Below the pieces are notes generated by a model. That model was not told where the DNA came from and did no database searches. It saw nothing but the letters and a program-made list of their open reading frames with translations. A stretch of DNA of 64,000 nt from assembly GCA_003353945.1 (NCBI GenBank), contig PIVM01000010.1, positions 1 to 64,000 on the forward strand, given 5' to 3'. The translations under genes and the position numbers were made by a program. Source of the DNA: Gammaproteobacteria bacterium (GTDB lineage: Bacteria; Pseudomonadota; Gammaproteobacteria; Pseudomonadales; PIVM01). Positions 17,988 through 27,462 of the stretch are shown here, piece after piece. The stretch's first letter is position 1. Every line of letters begins with the position of its first letter.

Positions 17988-19715
17988 TTAGTGGAACTCT
18001 CGCTGTACACCCGGCATAGGTTCAGGCTGGTAGTGCTTGAGATGGAACTGTAGATTTCCTATTAGCACCTTGCGCAAATCAGAAGGCATAACAATCTGCG
18101 AAATGGATCCAAGACTAAGCGCTTCTTTCGGATTCATCAGCTCTTTTTCGTAACGTGCTGCCAGTAACGCCTCTTCTTCCCGCAACCACTCTTGAACGGA
18201 TTGTTTTGCTGCAGCTTTCGCTTCTTCTTCGGGGAGCCCTTCAGCCAAATGTACCTCAAGTGCTTCTTTCGTACAGGATTTAACCTTACCTCTTATCGCT
18301 CTTAACTCATTTTTATAGACAAATTCAACCCCGGCAGGCCCCATCACCGCAGCCCGTGTAGTCGGAAGTGCAATAACTAAATCGGCACCTGTTGGATAAT
18401 TATTGTAAGAAGCATAGGCACCACCAAACGCATTACGAATAATCAACAGAATACGCGGTGTGCGCAGATCCACGATGGCATCCAGCATGGCTCGACCGGC
18501 CTGTACGATACCTCTGCTTTCCTGCTCGCGACCCGGAAGGAAGCCAGTGGTGTCTTCCATAAAGATCATTGGAATATTGTAAATATTGCAGAAACGGATA
18601 AAACGGGTATTCTTGTAGGCTGCATCAATATCTATCTGCCCCGAGGCAACCGCACTGTTATTGGCAACAAATCCCACAACATCGCCGCCCATTCGGCCAA
18701 AGGCACAAATCGTGTTACGCGCCCTTTCCGGTTGAAATTCAAAAAAGTCACCATGATCACAGATCTGCTGAATCATAATGCTGACATCAAAAGGTGTATT
18801 GAAGCCAGTGGGTGAATTGAAAGCCTTCTTCAACAGAATATCAATATCCCAGGTCTTACGATCAATCGGGTCTGATGTTTCCCTGTAAGGCGCCAACTCG
18901 CCATTATTATTGGGCAGATAGTCAAGGAGTTGAATCACACGGATCAGGGCCGCCACTTCATTTTCTACGACATAATCTGTTACACCAGATTGGCTATGAA
19001 CGCCAGGACCACCGAGTTCATCAGGGGTGACATCCTCACCTAACACTGATTTCACAACACCCGGACCCGTCAAGCCAAAAAAGGTTCCGAGTGGTTGAAT
19101 CATAAAACTGCCCTGGCGCGGCAGATAAGAGCCTCCACCTGCGTTAAAACCAAACATGCACATGATGCTCGGCACAATGCCGCTGATCTTCCGTAGCGCG
19201 GTAAATGCCTCAGCATAACCGTCAAGGCCACCAACACCTGCAGGCACAAAAGCGCCTGCACTATCATTCAGTCCCACCACAGGAATACGACGTTTCGCTG
19301 CCAGTTCAAACAAACGAGCCAGTTTTTTGCCATTTGTTGCATCCATGGAACCAGCTCGAAGCGTGAAGTCATGCCCATACAGCGCCACGTCTCGCCCACG
19401 TATTTTAATAATGGCCGTTACCAAAGAGGCACCGTCAAGATTGGGACCCCAATTCTGGAACAAAACCGTTGGCTCTTCGTCAGACAGAACCCGAATACGC
19501 TCCCAGATGGTCATACGTTTTTTCAGGTGTTGCTTCTGCAGATTGGCAATACCGGCTGCCTTAAAAGGGCGTTTGATTAATTCGTGACCATCCTTTAGTG
19601 AAGCTTCGTAGATGCCCGGCTCATAGGATATTTGCCCGGGAATACTGAACTCCAATTCCTCCTTTTCATCAAAGGGATTGTCCAATGATGGCAATACTTG
19701 GCTTAGCTTAGTCAT
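17988..19715 (-). CDS. pccB: Acyl-CoA (propionyl-CoA) carboxylase beta subunit, carboxyltransferase
   Basis: A 575-residue carboxyltransferase with two crotonase-like halves. Landmarks are [57 protein letters not shown] and, in the second half, [19 protein letters not shown] and [12 protein letters not shown]. The last two form the oxyanion and acyl-CoA sites. It is somewhat longer than usual PccB (about 510). It is the first gene of the operon, 25 bp before pccA, so a promoter should lie in 19716-20311. Confidence 0.9.
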   Translation of the reverse strand: MTKLSQVLPSLDNPFDEKEELEFSIPGQISYEPGIYEASLKDGHELIKRPFKAAGIANLQKQHLKKRMTIWERIRVLSDEEPTVLFQNWGPNLDGASLVTAIIKIRGRDVALYGHDFTLRAGSMDATNGKKLARLFELAAKRRIPVVGLNDSAGAFVPAGVGGLDGYAEAFTALRKISGIVPSIMCMFGFNAGGGSYLPRQGSFMIQPLGTFFGLTGPGVVKSVLGEDVTPDELGGPGVHSQSGVTDYVVENEVAALIRVIQLLDYLPNNNGELAPYRETSDPIDRKTWDIDILLKKAFNSPTGFNTPFDVSIMIQQICDHGDFFEFQPERARNTICAFGRMGGDVVGFVANNSAVASGQIDIDAAYKNTRFIRFCNIYNIPMIFMEDTTGFLPGREQESRGIVQAGRAMLDAIVDLRTPRILLIIRNAFGGAYASYNNYPTGADLVIALPTTRAAVMGPAGVEFVYKNELRAIRGKVKSCTKEALEVHLAEGLPEEEAKAAAKQSVQEWLREEEALLAARYEKELMNPKEALSLGSISQIVMPSDLRKVLIGNLQFHLKHYQPEPMPGVQREFH

Positions 19716-20311
19716 ATTGTCAAAATCTCAAAAGTGTATTTACACATAGAATCAATAAAACAGATTTTATTGGTATTCACGCAGTGATTGACGTCATCAC
19801 TACTAAACACATAAACATTTGAAAACGGTCACTGAATTTATTGTTTGAACAAACGAAGTAATGGAAACAAAGTAAGGCGTCCGTTTTTTTTCCATTCAAT
19901 TTTTTCCATTCAATTTTTTCCATTCAATTATGACCACCCCCGGATTTGACTGCGTCCGCCTCAGTCCAATTTCAGCTTGCCGCTTTCACCGCGACAAATC
20001 CTTTAACCACCTTATTACACCTGAATACTTGAATTTCGGCCCGCTATTGTCGTATTCTGCCCCTGTTTGGGTGCTTACCGGCCATTGTCAAAAAGCAGCT
20101 AACCTTAATTGCATCGTGGCTTTTTGTCAATTTAAAACCCTGTCAGATGCCCCCCAATTCAATTGCCAATTAACTGGATCAAGGGTCTGATTTGCAAGTA
20201 AAATCGCGAACTCTATTCCAAGCGCCTGCAGGCAGGTTTCAGTGACAATTTTTCCCTCGAAAACAGCCAGCATCTCCAAGTCTGATCGCTTATTATTCAA
20301 TTTGGCCCGTA
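19716..20311. other. Divergent intergenic region, pccB / pabB
   Basis: This 596-bp gap must contain the promoters of the propionate operon and pabB. It holds a threefold 14-bp tandem repeat at 19888-19929. A weak hairpin pairs AAAAAGC (about 20089) with GCTTTTT (about 20119). No recognised gene was found on either strand. Confidence 0.5.
19888..19929. repeat. Three tandem copies of a 14-bp unit
   Basis: The unit TTTTCCATTCAATT is repeated three times without change at 19888-19901, 19902-19915 and 19916-19929. It lies about 170 bp upstream of pccB. It could be a slipped-strand tract or an array of regulator sites. No function is shown by the sequence. Confidence 0.8.
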
Positions 20312-21694
20312 ATGTCTAAACTTTACCTGGAGCAGCTACCTCATAGCAGCGATAGTCTGAGCACTATGAGCTGTTTTGTTGACTGGGATTATCCAGTATT
20401 CCTTGATAGCGGCAGTCACTTATCAGCACAAAGCCGCTACGACATTATATCGGCAGCCCCAATTACTACACTTCGAACAGATTCTGATAGTGATTCTTAT
20501 AGGACACGCATCCAACATTTGGATACTGTCCAATACAGTGAAGATCCACCCCTGCAGATTCTGCAGTCCATGCTTGCACAACTGTGCACGGAACAAGCAG
20601 ACAGCTGCTGGTTACCGTTTATTGGCGGTGCTCTCGGCATTTTTTCTTATGATCTTGGCCGTCAATTCGAGCGCATTCCAGCTCATGCAGCCGCAGATAT
20701 TCCGGCACCAGTCCTGTTTGCAGGCATTTATCTCTGGGCAATCGTGCAGGACCACCAGCTCAAGCAGACATGGCTTGTTGCTCAACCGAGCTGCTCACCT
20801 GCAGTATTATCCAAAGTCAAAGATTGCATCGCACGCGCCCCCTGCCCTATCCCGCACACGTTCAAACTCAGATCGCCATTTAGCAAGCAATGGCAAATCG
20901 ATGAGTATGAGAAGGCATTTTTTACCATTCAGGACTATATCCGCGATGGAGATTGCTATCAGGTAAACCTGGCCCAACGATTTAGCACAGACTGTGACGG
21001 TTCTTCATGGGCAGCTTATCAAGCTGTTCGGGAGCAACTGCACTCGCCTTTTTCAGCCTATCTGGATCTCGGTGATATGCAGGTGTTGAGCTTTTCACCG
21101 GAACGTTTTTTGAAGGTTCAAAACGGATGGGTTGAAACAAAACCCATCAAAGGCACACGACCGCGCAGTCATAATTCGCATGAAGACCAAAACCTTAAAA
21201 GACAACTTGAATCCAGCCTCAAGGACCGAGCTGAAAACCTGATGATAGTCGACTTATTGCGTAATGACCTAGGAAGGTGCTGCGTACCCGGTTCAGTGTC
21301 AGTTGAAAAACTATTTGCTATAGAATCATTCACCAACGTACATCACATGGTCAGTACTATCAGGGGAAAACTCAGCCCAGAAGAATCCGCCTTATCGCTT
21401 TTGCAGGCCTGCTTTCCGGGCGGCTCAATCACAGGTGCGCCGAAAATCAGGGCAATGGAAATTATCGAAGAACTCGAACCCTGCCGTCGTGGTTTTTACT
21501 GTGGTTCCATTATCTGCTTGAGCGCAGACGGTCGGCTTGATAGCAATATTACGATTCGCACGGTACTTCGTCACGGCGAAAACATCTACTGCTGGGGAGG
21601 TGGCGGTATCGTGTCAGATTCCCAATGCTCAATGGAATACCAGGAATCTATCGACAAGATTCAGCCAATTCTGTCTGTGCTTGAATCTCTATAA
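20312..21694 (+). CDS. pabB: Aminodeoxychorismate synthase component I
   Basis: A 460-residue chorismate-binding enzyme that makes 4-amino-4-deoxychorismate for folate synthesis. The PIKGTRPR motif, with Lys in place of the Ala of anthranilate synthase (PIAGTRPR), assigns PabB rather than TrpE. Other family segments are GGALGIFSYDLGR, DCYQVNLAQRF, SFSPERFL, NLMIVDLLRNDLGR, FPGGSITGAPK and CWGGGGIVSDS. The glutamine amidotransferase partner (PabA) is not adjacent. It converges on thrH. Confidence 0.95.
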   Translation: MSKLYLEQLPHSSDSLSTMSCFVDWDYPVFLDSGSHLSAQSRYDIISAAPITTLRTDSDSDSYRTRIQHLDTVQYSEDPPLQILQSMLAQLCTEQADSCWLPFIGGALGIFSYDLGRQFERIPAHAAADIPAPVLFAGIYLWAIVQDHQLKQTWLVAQPSCSPAVLSKVKDCIARAPCPIPHTFKLRSPFSKQWQIDEYEKAFFTIQDYIRDGDCYQVNLAQRFSTDCDGSSWAAYQAVREQLHSPFSAYLDLGDMQVLSFSPERFLKVQNGWVETKPIKGTRPRSHNSHEDQNLKRQLESSLKDRAENLMIVDLLRNDLGRCCVPGSVSVEKLFAIESFTNVHHMVSTIRGKLSPEESALSLLQACFPGGSITGAPKIRAMEIIEELEPCRRGFYCGSIICLSADGRLDSNITIRTVLRHGENIYCWGGGGIVSDSQCSMEYQESIDKIQPILSVLESL

Positions 21695-21709
21695 ACTGAT
21701 ACTGCGGCC

Positions 21710-21745
21710 CTAAAGCGCACTGCATGGCTAAAGCGCACTACATAG
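21710..21745. repeat. 18-bp tandem duplication at the thrH 3' end
   Basis: CTAAAGCGCACTGCATGG (21710-21727) and CTAAAGCGCACTACATAG (21728-21745) are adjacent near-copies, and a diverged third copy follows at about 21746-21763. The block covers the thrH stop codon and its last codons on the minus strand. The duplication may have altered the ThrH C-terminus slightly. Confidence 0.6.
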
Positions 21746-22355
21746 CTAAAGAGCGCTCACTGGCTTTTATGAACTCAGCTTTAAGCTCTGCATATTCATT
21801 GACCGCCGGAAACTGTGGAAATTCTTCAGTCACATTTTGCGGCGCTTTAAACAAAATTCCTGCATTCGCTTCTTTCAGCATGGTTGTATCATTGTAAGAA
21901 TCACCCGCCGCAATCACTCGATAATTCAGGCCATGAAACGCTTTCACACACTGCCGCTTCGGATCTTTTTGCCGTAGTTTATAGTCAACCACCTTCCCTT
22001 GCTCGTCCACATCCAAACGATGGCATAAAAGCGTGGGCCAACCAAGCTGGCGCATTAAGGGTTTGGAAAATTCGTAAAAAGTATCAGACAGGATGACTAC
22101 CTGAAAACGCTCTCTGAGCCAATCGACAAACTCAACCGCACCGTCCATGGGACTCAACTCAGCAATCACCTTTTGGATATCAGGCAATCCCAAATGATGC
22201 TCATTTAACAATCTCAGACGCTGCTTCATCAAGACATCATAATCGGGAATGTCCCGTGTGGTGGCTCTTAATTCTTCAATCCCCGTCAGCTCTGAAAAGG
22301 CTATCCAAATTTCAGGAACCAACACACCTTCCAAATCAAGACAAGCAATTTCCAA
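21738..22355 (-). CDS. thrH: ThrH, phosphoserine phosphatase / phosphoserine:homoserine phosphotransferase
   Basis: A 205-residue HAD-superfamily enzyme. It begins CLDLEGVLVPEIW, where the usual DxDGT nucleophile motif reads DLEG, as in Pseudomonas ThrH. ILSDTFYEF (motif II), Lys in the KRQCVKAF segment and GDSYNDTTML (motif IV) complete the HAD site. ThrH removes phosphate from phosphoserine and can pass it to homoserine, which feeds Ser and Thr synthesis. The family is typical of Pseudomonas-related gammaproteobacteria. It is convergent with pabB, and its C-terminal codons overlap a short tandem duplication. Confidence 0.93.
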   Translation of the reverse strand: MEIACLDLEGVLVPEIWIAFSELTGIEELRATTRDIPDYDVLMKQRLRLLNEHHLGLPDIQKVIAELSPMDGAVEFVDWLRERFQVVILSDTFYEFSKPLMRQLGWPTLLCHRLDVDEQGKVVDYKLRQKDPKRQCVKAFHGLNYRVIAAGDSYNDTTMLKEANAGILFKAPQNVTEEFPQFPAVNEYAELKAEFIKASERSLAM

Positions 22356-22594
22356 GATACAACTCCTCTAGCGGTCTTTGTAAAAAAGGAAGGCAAATCT
22401 ACCGGGTTATGAACAATTGCGCAATGCTTGAAAAGAAAAAGGGTGAATCCCTCACAGAATTCACCTTAATTTTCCCCGATTTTATCTTGCTATATTTCAA
22501 TCAGTTACAGCCGCCCTATTATTTTTGGGATATTTTTGGGAAATACAGTGGTGCGCCGATATTTGCATGCACGGCTGTTCCGTTAGTGTTTGAT

Positions 22595-22900
22595 TCACGC
22601 CACCTGGTTAAAGTCGAAACGCTGTAGCTTATTAGTATCAACGGCTTGGCGTGCCTTCCAGAGATCATAATTATCCTGCATCAGCAGCCAGCTTTCTGCC
22701 GATCGGCCCAGTACTGCCGACAGTCTCACAGCCATCTCTGGTGTAATATCTGATTTACCTGCAAGTAGGCGGCTAAAGGTGCTCTTAGAAACGCCGAGTT
22801 CACGAGCGATACTTGCCGCTGTGACTTCTTTGAATGGCTCAATGTAGGTACGTTCGATCATCCCACCAGGGTGCGGAGGGTTGTGTTGTTGAATTTCCAT
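22595..22900 (-). CDS. higA: HigA-type antitoxin (XRE family)
   Basis: A 101-residue helix-turn-helix protein of the HigA antitoxin family. The N-terminal PPHPGGMI is characteristic, and the DNA-binding helix region reads SIARELGVSKSTFSRLLAGK. It should bind and neutralise the HigB toxin and repress the operon. It overlaps the toxin stop by one base (TGATG), so the two are translationally coupled. Confidence 0.93.
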   Translation of the reverse strand: MEIQQHNPPHPGGMIERTYIEPFKEVTAASIARELGVSKSTFSRLLAGKSDITPEMAVRLSAVLGRSAESWLLMQDNYDLWKARQAVDTNKLQRFDFNQVA

Positions 22901-23178
22901 CAGTGGTAGTCCTCATAGCTCACAACGTAAGCATCACCATTTTCAAACTTAAACACAATTCGCCAGTTACCGCTCACATCGACAGCCCAGTGCCCTGCCA
23001 CCTTCCCTTTCAGCTCGTGGAGGCGATACCCAGGCAAGTCCATATCCTCTATGCAGGTGGCCGTATGTAAAAAGGTCAGTCGATCCCGAATGTTGGTGCT
23101 GTGTGCCGCCCGAATACCCGCAGTACTGCCACTTTCAAAAAACTTCTTCAGACCTTTGTGTTTAAAGGTTTTGATCAT
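22900..23178 (-). CDS. higB: HigB-type toxin (RelE/ParE fold, ribosome-dependent mRNase)
   Basis: A 92-residue toxin of the HigB/RelE superfamily. The family core is visible: KGLKKFFESG, RDRLTFLHTA, LPGYRLHELKG, WAVDVSGNWRIVFKFENGDA and the final VSYEDYH. The start was placed at ATG 23178, with GAGGT six bases upstream, not at 23217. The pair could be a chromosomal addiction module. It lies just downstream of an integrase remnant, so arrival with a mobile element is plausible. Confidence 0.92.
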   Translation of the reverse strand: MIKTFKHKGLKKFFESGSTAGIRAAHSTNIRDRLTFLHTATCIEDMDLPGYRLHELKGKVAGHWAVDVSGNWRIVFKFENGDAYVVSYEDYH

Positions 23179-23235
23179 TGTTGACCTCAGCATATTCCAA
23201 AGTTGCGGGTTGCGCAACCCGTTACATTATGTCAT

Positions 23236-23380
23236 TTACCCTTCCCAGGCATCGGCTACCAGCTGGCGTTTTTCTTCGCCAACGACCTGTAAATAGATTT
23301 CGGTCGTTTTGGTGTCAGAATGTCCCATGAGCTGCGAAAGAACGTGCAAGGGCAACGGCTTTTTAGCTGTGACCAGTGCT
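23236..23380 (-). pseudogene. 3' remnant of a tyrosine recombinase (integrase)
   Basis: The minus strand encodes about 48 residues ending in a stop at 23236-23238. They include LHVLSQLMGHSDTKTTEIYL, the box II region of phage-type integrases with the LGHS-like block (LMGHSD) and the nucleophilic Tyr in TEIYL. The frame is closed by a TGA at its 5' end, and no catalytic box I remains. It lies directly upstream of higBA on the same strand. Confidence 0.7.
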
Positions 23381-23551
23381 CAAACTTCATGTTTAAGCCT
23401 TTAATGTCTTACAGATAACAATAATTAACAAGTATTTTTTGTATTGTTTCTCAGGCATATACGTACAGCAATACACCCAGCTGCATATTTCATCAACGAT
23501 TTTCGTTATAATCGCCGCCATTATTTGAAGCACCCCAAAACTGAGCTGTAT

Positions 23552-24991
23552 ATGAGCGATAAGAACGATTCCAGTGCCAATAGCACCGAAAATTCGATGA
23601 AAGATGGCATGGAAGTCTTTGAAACTGCTGGAGAAACCAATAAACGTATAGGATTCATCAGTTTAGGCTGCCCGAAAGCCTTGGTGGATTCAGAACGAAT
23701 TCTCACGCAATTAAAGCTGGACGGCTACGATATTGTCCCCAATTACGAAGAAGCCGACGTGGTTGTCGTCAATACCTGCGGGTTTATCGACAGCGCCAAG
23801 GCAGAGTCGCTGGCCGCCATCAACGAGGCCATGGCAGAAAACGGCAGGGTGATCGTGACGGGCTGCATGGGTAAGGGTAAGGATGCTCAAGCGATTCAAT
23901 CCGCACACCCAGATATTCTCAAGGTGACGGGGCCACAGGCCTATGAAGAGGTGGTGGGTGCCGTGCACGAATGGTTGCCGATAGAACCGATGCATGATCC
24001 TCATCAAGACATTGTGCCGCCGCAAGGCATTAAGCTCACCCCGCGCCATTATGCGTATTTAAAAATTTCTGAAGGCTGTAATCACCGCTGCAGCTTTTGC
24101 ATCATTCCCGACTTACGTGGTGATCTGGTCAGCCGACCCATAGGCGATGTGTTATCAGAGGCGCAGGGGTTGGTGGATGCCGGTGTCAAAGAGTTATTAG
24201 TAATCTCTCAGGATACCAGCGCCTACGGCGTTGACCTTAAATATCAGACCGGGTTTTGGCAGGGACGGCCACTTAAAACACGCATGCAAACCCTTTGCGA
24301 AGCATTGGGTGATATGGGTGTCTGGGTGCGACTGCACTATATCTACCCCTACCCTCACGTCGATGATGTTATTCCTTTAATGGCGGAGGGTAAAATCCTG
24401 CCCTACCTCGACGTCCCGTTTCAACACGCCAGCCCCTCTGTATTGGCGCGCATGAAACGCCCCGCCGCCAGCGAAGACACTCTGGCCCGCATTCAAGCCT
24501 GGCGTAGCATCTGCCCAGACATTACTCTGCGCAGCACCTTTATTGTCGGCTTTCCCGGTGAAACAGACGATGATTTTCAGATGCTGCTGGATTTTTTGCA
24601 GGACGCACAACTCGACAGAGTGGGCTGTTTTCAATACTCACCTGTCGATGGCGCCAGCGCCAATGATCTGCCCAACCAAATCAGCGATGAAGTCAAACAA
24701 CAGCGCTGGGATCAGTTTATGCAAACCCAGCAGGAAATATCCAAACAAAAACTGCAAGCCAAAATCGGTAAAACCCTTTCGGTCTTAATCGATGAAGTTG
24801 ATGATGAAGGCGCTATCGGTCGCTCTGCTGCCGATGCACCGGAAATTGACGGCATGGTCTATTTAAATGAAGAATTTTCCGTAAAATCCGGTGATCTTGT
24901 CACGGTTAAAATCGAACATTCCGATGAATACGACTTATGGGGCAGCTTGTGCACTGAGTCCTCAGCGGGTAATTCAACGGGCAAACAATGA
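23552..24991 (+). CDS. rimO: Ribosomal protein S12 methylthiotransferase RimO
   Basis: A 479-residue radical-SAM methylthiotransferase that modifies the conserved Asp88 of ribosomal protein S12. The N-terminal MTTase domain begins [16 protein letters not shown]. The radical SAM cluster motif is CNHRCSFC. The C-terminal TRAM domain carries the [20 protein letters not shown] region. The start was placed at ATG 23552; the open frame upstream to 23444 has no family similarity. The stop overlaps the rsmE start (ATGA). Confidence 0.95.
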   Translation: MSDKNDSSANSTENSMKDGMEVFETAGETNKRIGFISLGCPKALVDSERILTQLKLDGYDIVPNYEEADVVVVNTCGFIDSAKAESLAAINEAMAENGRVIVTGCMGKGKDAQAIQSAHPDILKVTGPQAYEEVVGAVHEWLPIEPMHDPHQDIVPPQGIKLTPRHYAYLKISEGCNHRCSFCIIPDLRGDLVSRPIGDVLSEAQGLVDAGVKELLVISQDTSAYGVDLKYQTGFWQGRPLKTRMQTLCEALGDMGVWVRLHYIYPYPHVDDVIPLMAEGKILPYLDVPFQHASPSVLARMKRPAASEDTLARIQAWRSICPDITLRSTFIVGFPGETDDDFQMLLDFLQDAQLDRVGCFQYSPVDGASANDLPNQISDEVKQQRWDQFMQTQQEISKQKLQAKIGKTLSVLIDEVDDEGAIGRSAADAPEIDGMVYLNEEFSVKSGDLVTVKIEHSDEYDLWGSLCTESSAGNSTGKQ

Positions 24992-25698
24992 ACCTGCTGA
25001 TTCTGTTTGATTCTGATTTTATCGACGAGCACCGAGTCTGCCTGCGTGATCGCCGCTTGAAGCATGTTCTCCAGGTTCATCAGGCGCAGGAAGGCGATAC
25101 TCTGCGAGCGGGCAAACTCAATGGCTCATTGGGCGAAGGTCGAATTATAACCCTTTCCAAATCTGAACTGATCATGGATGTCTCGCTGCATCAATCCCCG
25201 CCGCCGCCATTGCCCTTAACCCTGATTGTGGCCCTACCCCGGCCTAAAATGTTCCGGCGCATTCTACGACTCAGTGCGGAATTGGGCATCAAACAATTAC
25301 ATTTTATTCACAGTTATCGGGTAGAGAAAAGTTATTGGCAGTCTCCCGCCTTGGAGGAATCGGTTCAACAAGAGCATTTCATTGCCGGTTTGGAACAGGC
25401 CAAAGACACTGTCTTGCCGACTGTTCACTTTCACCGTTTTTTTAAGCCGTTTGTTGAGGATCAATTGCCCGACATCAGCAATAACAGCCACAAATTGTTA
25501 TGCCATCCGGGTGATGCCCTGCCCTGCCCTCATCAACACAATGAAGCCATTACACTGATCATTGGACCTGAAGGCGGTTTTATTCCTTACGAAGTGGAAA
25601 AATTTAAAGCAGCCGACTTTACGCAAGTTCATCTTGGCAGCAGAATCTATCGGGTTGAACATGCTATCCCATTGGCAATCGCCAAGTTATATGATTGA
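24988..25698 (+). CDS. rsmE: 16S rRNA (uracil1498-N3)-methyltransferase RsmE
   Basis: A 236-residue SPOUT-class methyltransferase that methylates U1498 of 16S rRNA. Family segments are [20 protein letters not shown] near the N-terminus, [30 protein letters not shown] and the C-terminal knot [19 protein letters not shown]. It is translationally coupled to rimO by a 4-bp ATGA overlap. Pairing of two ribosome-modification genes is consistent with one transcript. Confidence 0.93.
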   Translation: MNLLILFDSDFIDEHRVCLRDRRLKHVLQVHQAQEGDTLRAGKLNGSLGEGRIITLSKSELIMDVSLHQSPPPPLPLTLIVALPRPKMFRRILRLSAELGIKQLHFIHSYRVEKSYWQSPALEESVQQEHFIAGLEQAKDTVLPTVHFHRFFKPFVEDQLPDISNNSHKLLCHPGDALPCPHQHNEAITLIIGPEGGFIPYEVEKFKAADFTQVHLGSRIYRVEHAIPLAIAKLYD

Positions 25699-25728
25699 TA
25701 CATTATTTTATTTTGATAAAGGTATGCT

Positions 25729-26424
25729 ATGGAAAATGTTATCTTAATCAGCGGTGCCAATCGTGGCATCGGACTTCAGATCGCTAAAAAGCTTCACTCC
25801 ACGCATTATCGCCTGAGTCTGGGTATGCGAGAACCCGAGCAGTTTTCTGACACCCAACTTACGCCCTCCGACCAGTTATTGATTCATCAATACGATGCGC
25901 AAGAAATGAATTCCGCAGCAAGCTGGGTCGAAAAAACCATTGCCCATTTCGGTCGCATTGATGGTCTGGTAAATGCGGCCGGCATTTTACGGATTTATCA
26001 GCTTGAGGATGCTGATGAATCGCCACTGGATGAGATGTGGGATGTCAATGTCAAAGGCACAATGCGTTTGACTCGCACCGCGCTCCCCCATCTGCGCCAA
26101 TCCGGTGAGGGACGCATTATCAATATTGTCAGCATGTCGGGAAAACGAGTTAAAGGCATGTCAGCGGGTTATGCCATGACAAAATACGCGCAACTCGCGC
26201 TGAGTCACAGCATGCGCAATATCGGCTGGGAAGACGGTATTCGCGTCACAGCCCTTTGCCCAAGCTGGGTTAACACCACGATGGCGACCAGTCATTGTCA
26301 GCTTCCCCCGCAAGAGATGACACAGCCAGAGGATATCGCCGAGATTACCGCGACTGTGTTAAGCTTACCGAACAATGCCGTTGTTAATGAGATTGCGATT
26401 AACTGCAGCCTGGAAACAAGTTAG
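25729..26424 (+). CDS. Short-chain dehydrogenase/reductase
   Basis: A 231-residue classical SDR. The NAD(P) motif is SGANRGIGLQIA (TGxxxGxG type). NAAG, the catalytic Ser in NIVSMSG and the YxxxK pair in YAMTK are all present. The substrate cannot be inferred. It starts 30 bp after rsmE on the same strand, so it may be the last gene of a rimO-rsmE transcript. A 39-bp palindrome covers its stop codon and probably acts as terminator. Confidence 0.88.
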   Translation: MENVILISGANRGIGLQIAKKLHSTHYRLSLGMREPEQFSDTQLTPSDQLLIHQYDAQEMNSAASWVEKTIAHFGRIDGLVNAAGILRIYQLEDADESPLDEMWDVNVKGTMRLTRTALPHLRQSGEGRIINIVSMSGKRVKGMSAGYAMTKYAQLALSHSMRNIGWEDGIRVTALCPSWVNTTMATSHCQLPPQEMTQPEDIAEITATVLSLPNNAVVNEIAINCSLETS

Positions 26425-26459
26425 GGCCTCGGAAAATTTATTCTTTCCGCAGCCCTTAG
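26421..26459. repeat. 39-bp palindrome, copy 1 (inverted copy at 45693-45731)
   Basis: The sequence beginning TTAGGGCCTCGGAAAA and ending TTTCCGCAGCCCTTAG is an imperfect inverted repeat. Its reverse complement recurs at 45693-45731 with one mismatch in 39 bases. It overlaps the stop codon of the SDR gene. It may act as a bidirectional terminator and also be a mobile REP-type element. Confidence 0.8.
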
Positions 26460-26466
26460 TTTTATT

Positions 26467-26497
26467 GATGCAATGCGTTGCACTTATTGCACCCTAC
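26467..26497. repeat. GCACCCTAC palindromic repeat, copy 1
   Basis: GATGCAAT...ATTGCACCCTAC forms a palindrome of about 26 bp followed by CTAC. Related copies lie at 26573-26593 and 62999-63028. Confidence 0.6.
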
Positions 26498-26572
26498 GGT
26501 ATTTGAGCATGCAGGCATATCAGGTGCAGAGTGAGGCACCTGCTCCAGTTGCGATAACAAGCAGAGTTCGAT

Positions 26573-26593
26573 GGTGCGCGCGGCGCACCCTAC
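26573..26593. repeat. GCACCCTAC palindromic repeat, copy 2
   Basis: GGTGCGCGCGGCGCACC followed by CTAC is a short copy of the same repeat type. A further palindrome, CAGGTGC...GCACCTG, lies at 26521-26542 between the two copies. The repeats fill the gap before the thioredoxin-like gene. Confidence 0.55.
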
Positions 26594-26615
26594 ACAAATC
26601 TACGAGGCCTATACC

Positions 26616-27176
26616 ATGGTGCTGACTCCATCCATGATGATGCCACTGGGTACGGTGGCACCCGATTTCACACTGCCTGATGCCGTATCGGGAAAAATGA
26701 TCAGCCTGTCTAAAATCAAGGGCGAGCTGGGTACGCTGGTGATGTTTATCTGTAATCATTGCCCCTACGTTGTTCACTTGCAAAGCGCTCTGGGTCAGCT
26801 TAGCCAGGACTACCTCAATTCAGGCATCGCCATCGTGGCAATCAATGCCAATGACATCATCGAATATCCTGCGGACAGCCCTGAAAAAATGACCGCGTTC
26901 GCACAACAAAACGGGTTCCAGTTTCCTTATCTCTTTGATGAAACACAAGCCGTGGCACAAGCCTACCAGGCTGCCTGCACGCCAGATTTTTTCCTGTTCG
27001 ACAGTGAACTCAAATGCGTTTATCGAGGACAGTTTGATGATTCACGGCCCGGCAATGATAAACCGGTAACCGCTCATGATCTACGCGCTGCCCTGCAGGC
27101 ACTTATTCATCATCAAGCCATTGATAGCCACCAGCAACCCAGCATGGGCTGCAATATTAAATGGAAAAAACCGTAA
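26616..27176 (+). CDS. Thioredoxin-fold protein, AhpC/TSA-like
   Basis: A 186-residue cytoplasmic protein with the peroxiredoxin-like start LGTVAPDFTLPDAVSGK and a CNHCP active-site motif (about 45-49), typical of the thioredoxin family proteins often called PRX-like. PDFFLFDSELKCVYRGQFDD is the conserved C-terminal sheet with a cis-Pro-type turn. It may reduce disulfides or peroxides. The start was placed at ATG 26616, since the upstream frame runs through a palindromic repeat. Confidence 0.85.
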   Translation: MVLTPSMMMPLGTVAPDFTLPDAVSGKMISLSKIKGELGTLVMFICNHCPYVVHLQSALGQLSQDYLNSGIAIVAINANDIIEYPADSPEKMTAFAQQNGFQFPYLFDETQAVAQAYQAACTPDFFLFDSELKCVYRGQFDDSRPGNDKPVTAHDLRAALQALIHHQAIDSHQQPSMGCNIKWKKP

Positions 27177-27370
27177 GTTTTGCAGGGTCAACAATCTAAC
27201 AAACAGGCACTATCACCGATCACTTTCTTAACGCAATACTACCGGAAAGTTACCATTTACTAAATTCTGAGACCAATCACCAAGAACCACAACTAGATCA
27301 ATGAGTCTCACTTTTCTATCTGTAAATTCAGAACATGAAATCTCCCATGTTCCGGGGAAACGACCGCTGT

Positions 27371-27398
27371 CGGTTTTGTAATCTTTTTTTACAAAATC
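27371..27398. promoter_or_regulatory. Hairpin in the leader of the molybdenum enzyme gene
   Basis: CGGTTTTGTAA (27371-27381) pairs with TTACAAAATCG (27388-27398) in 10 of 11 positions. The first arm can instead pair its CGGTTTT with AAAACCG at about 27400-27406. This is a possible switch between two structures about 60 bp before the GTG start. It could also be the terminator of the preceding gene. Confidence 0.35.
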
Positions 27399-27462
27399 GA
27401 AAACCGTCAAACAACACCCGTCATACAACAGATGACAAACTGGTTGAGAAGGTTGCTTACTT

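Noticed and set aside
19930..20190. 86-codon plus-strand ORF in the pccB-pabB gap
   Set aside because: Starts inside a tandem repeat, has no ribosome site, and the protein composition is irregular.
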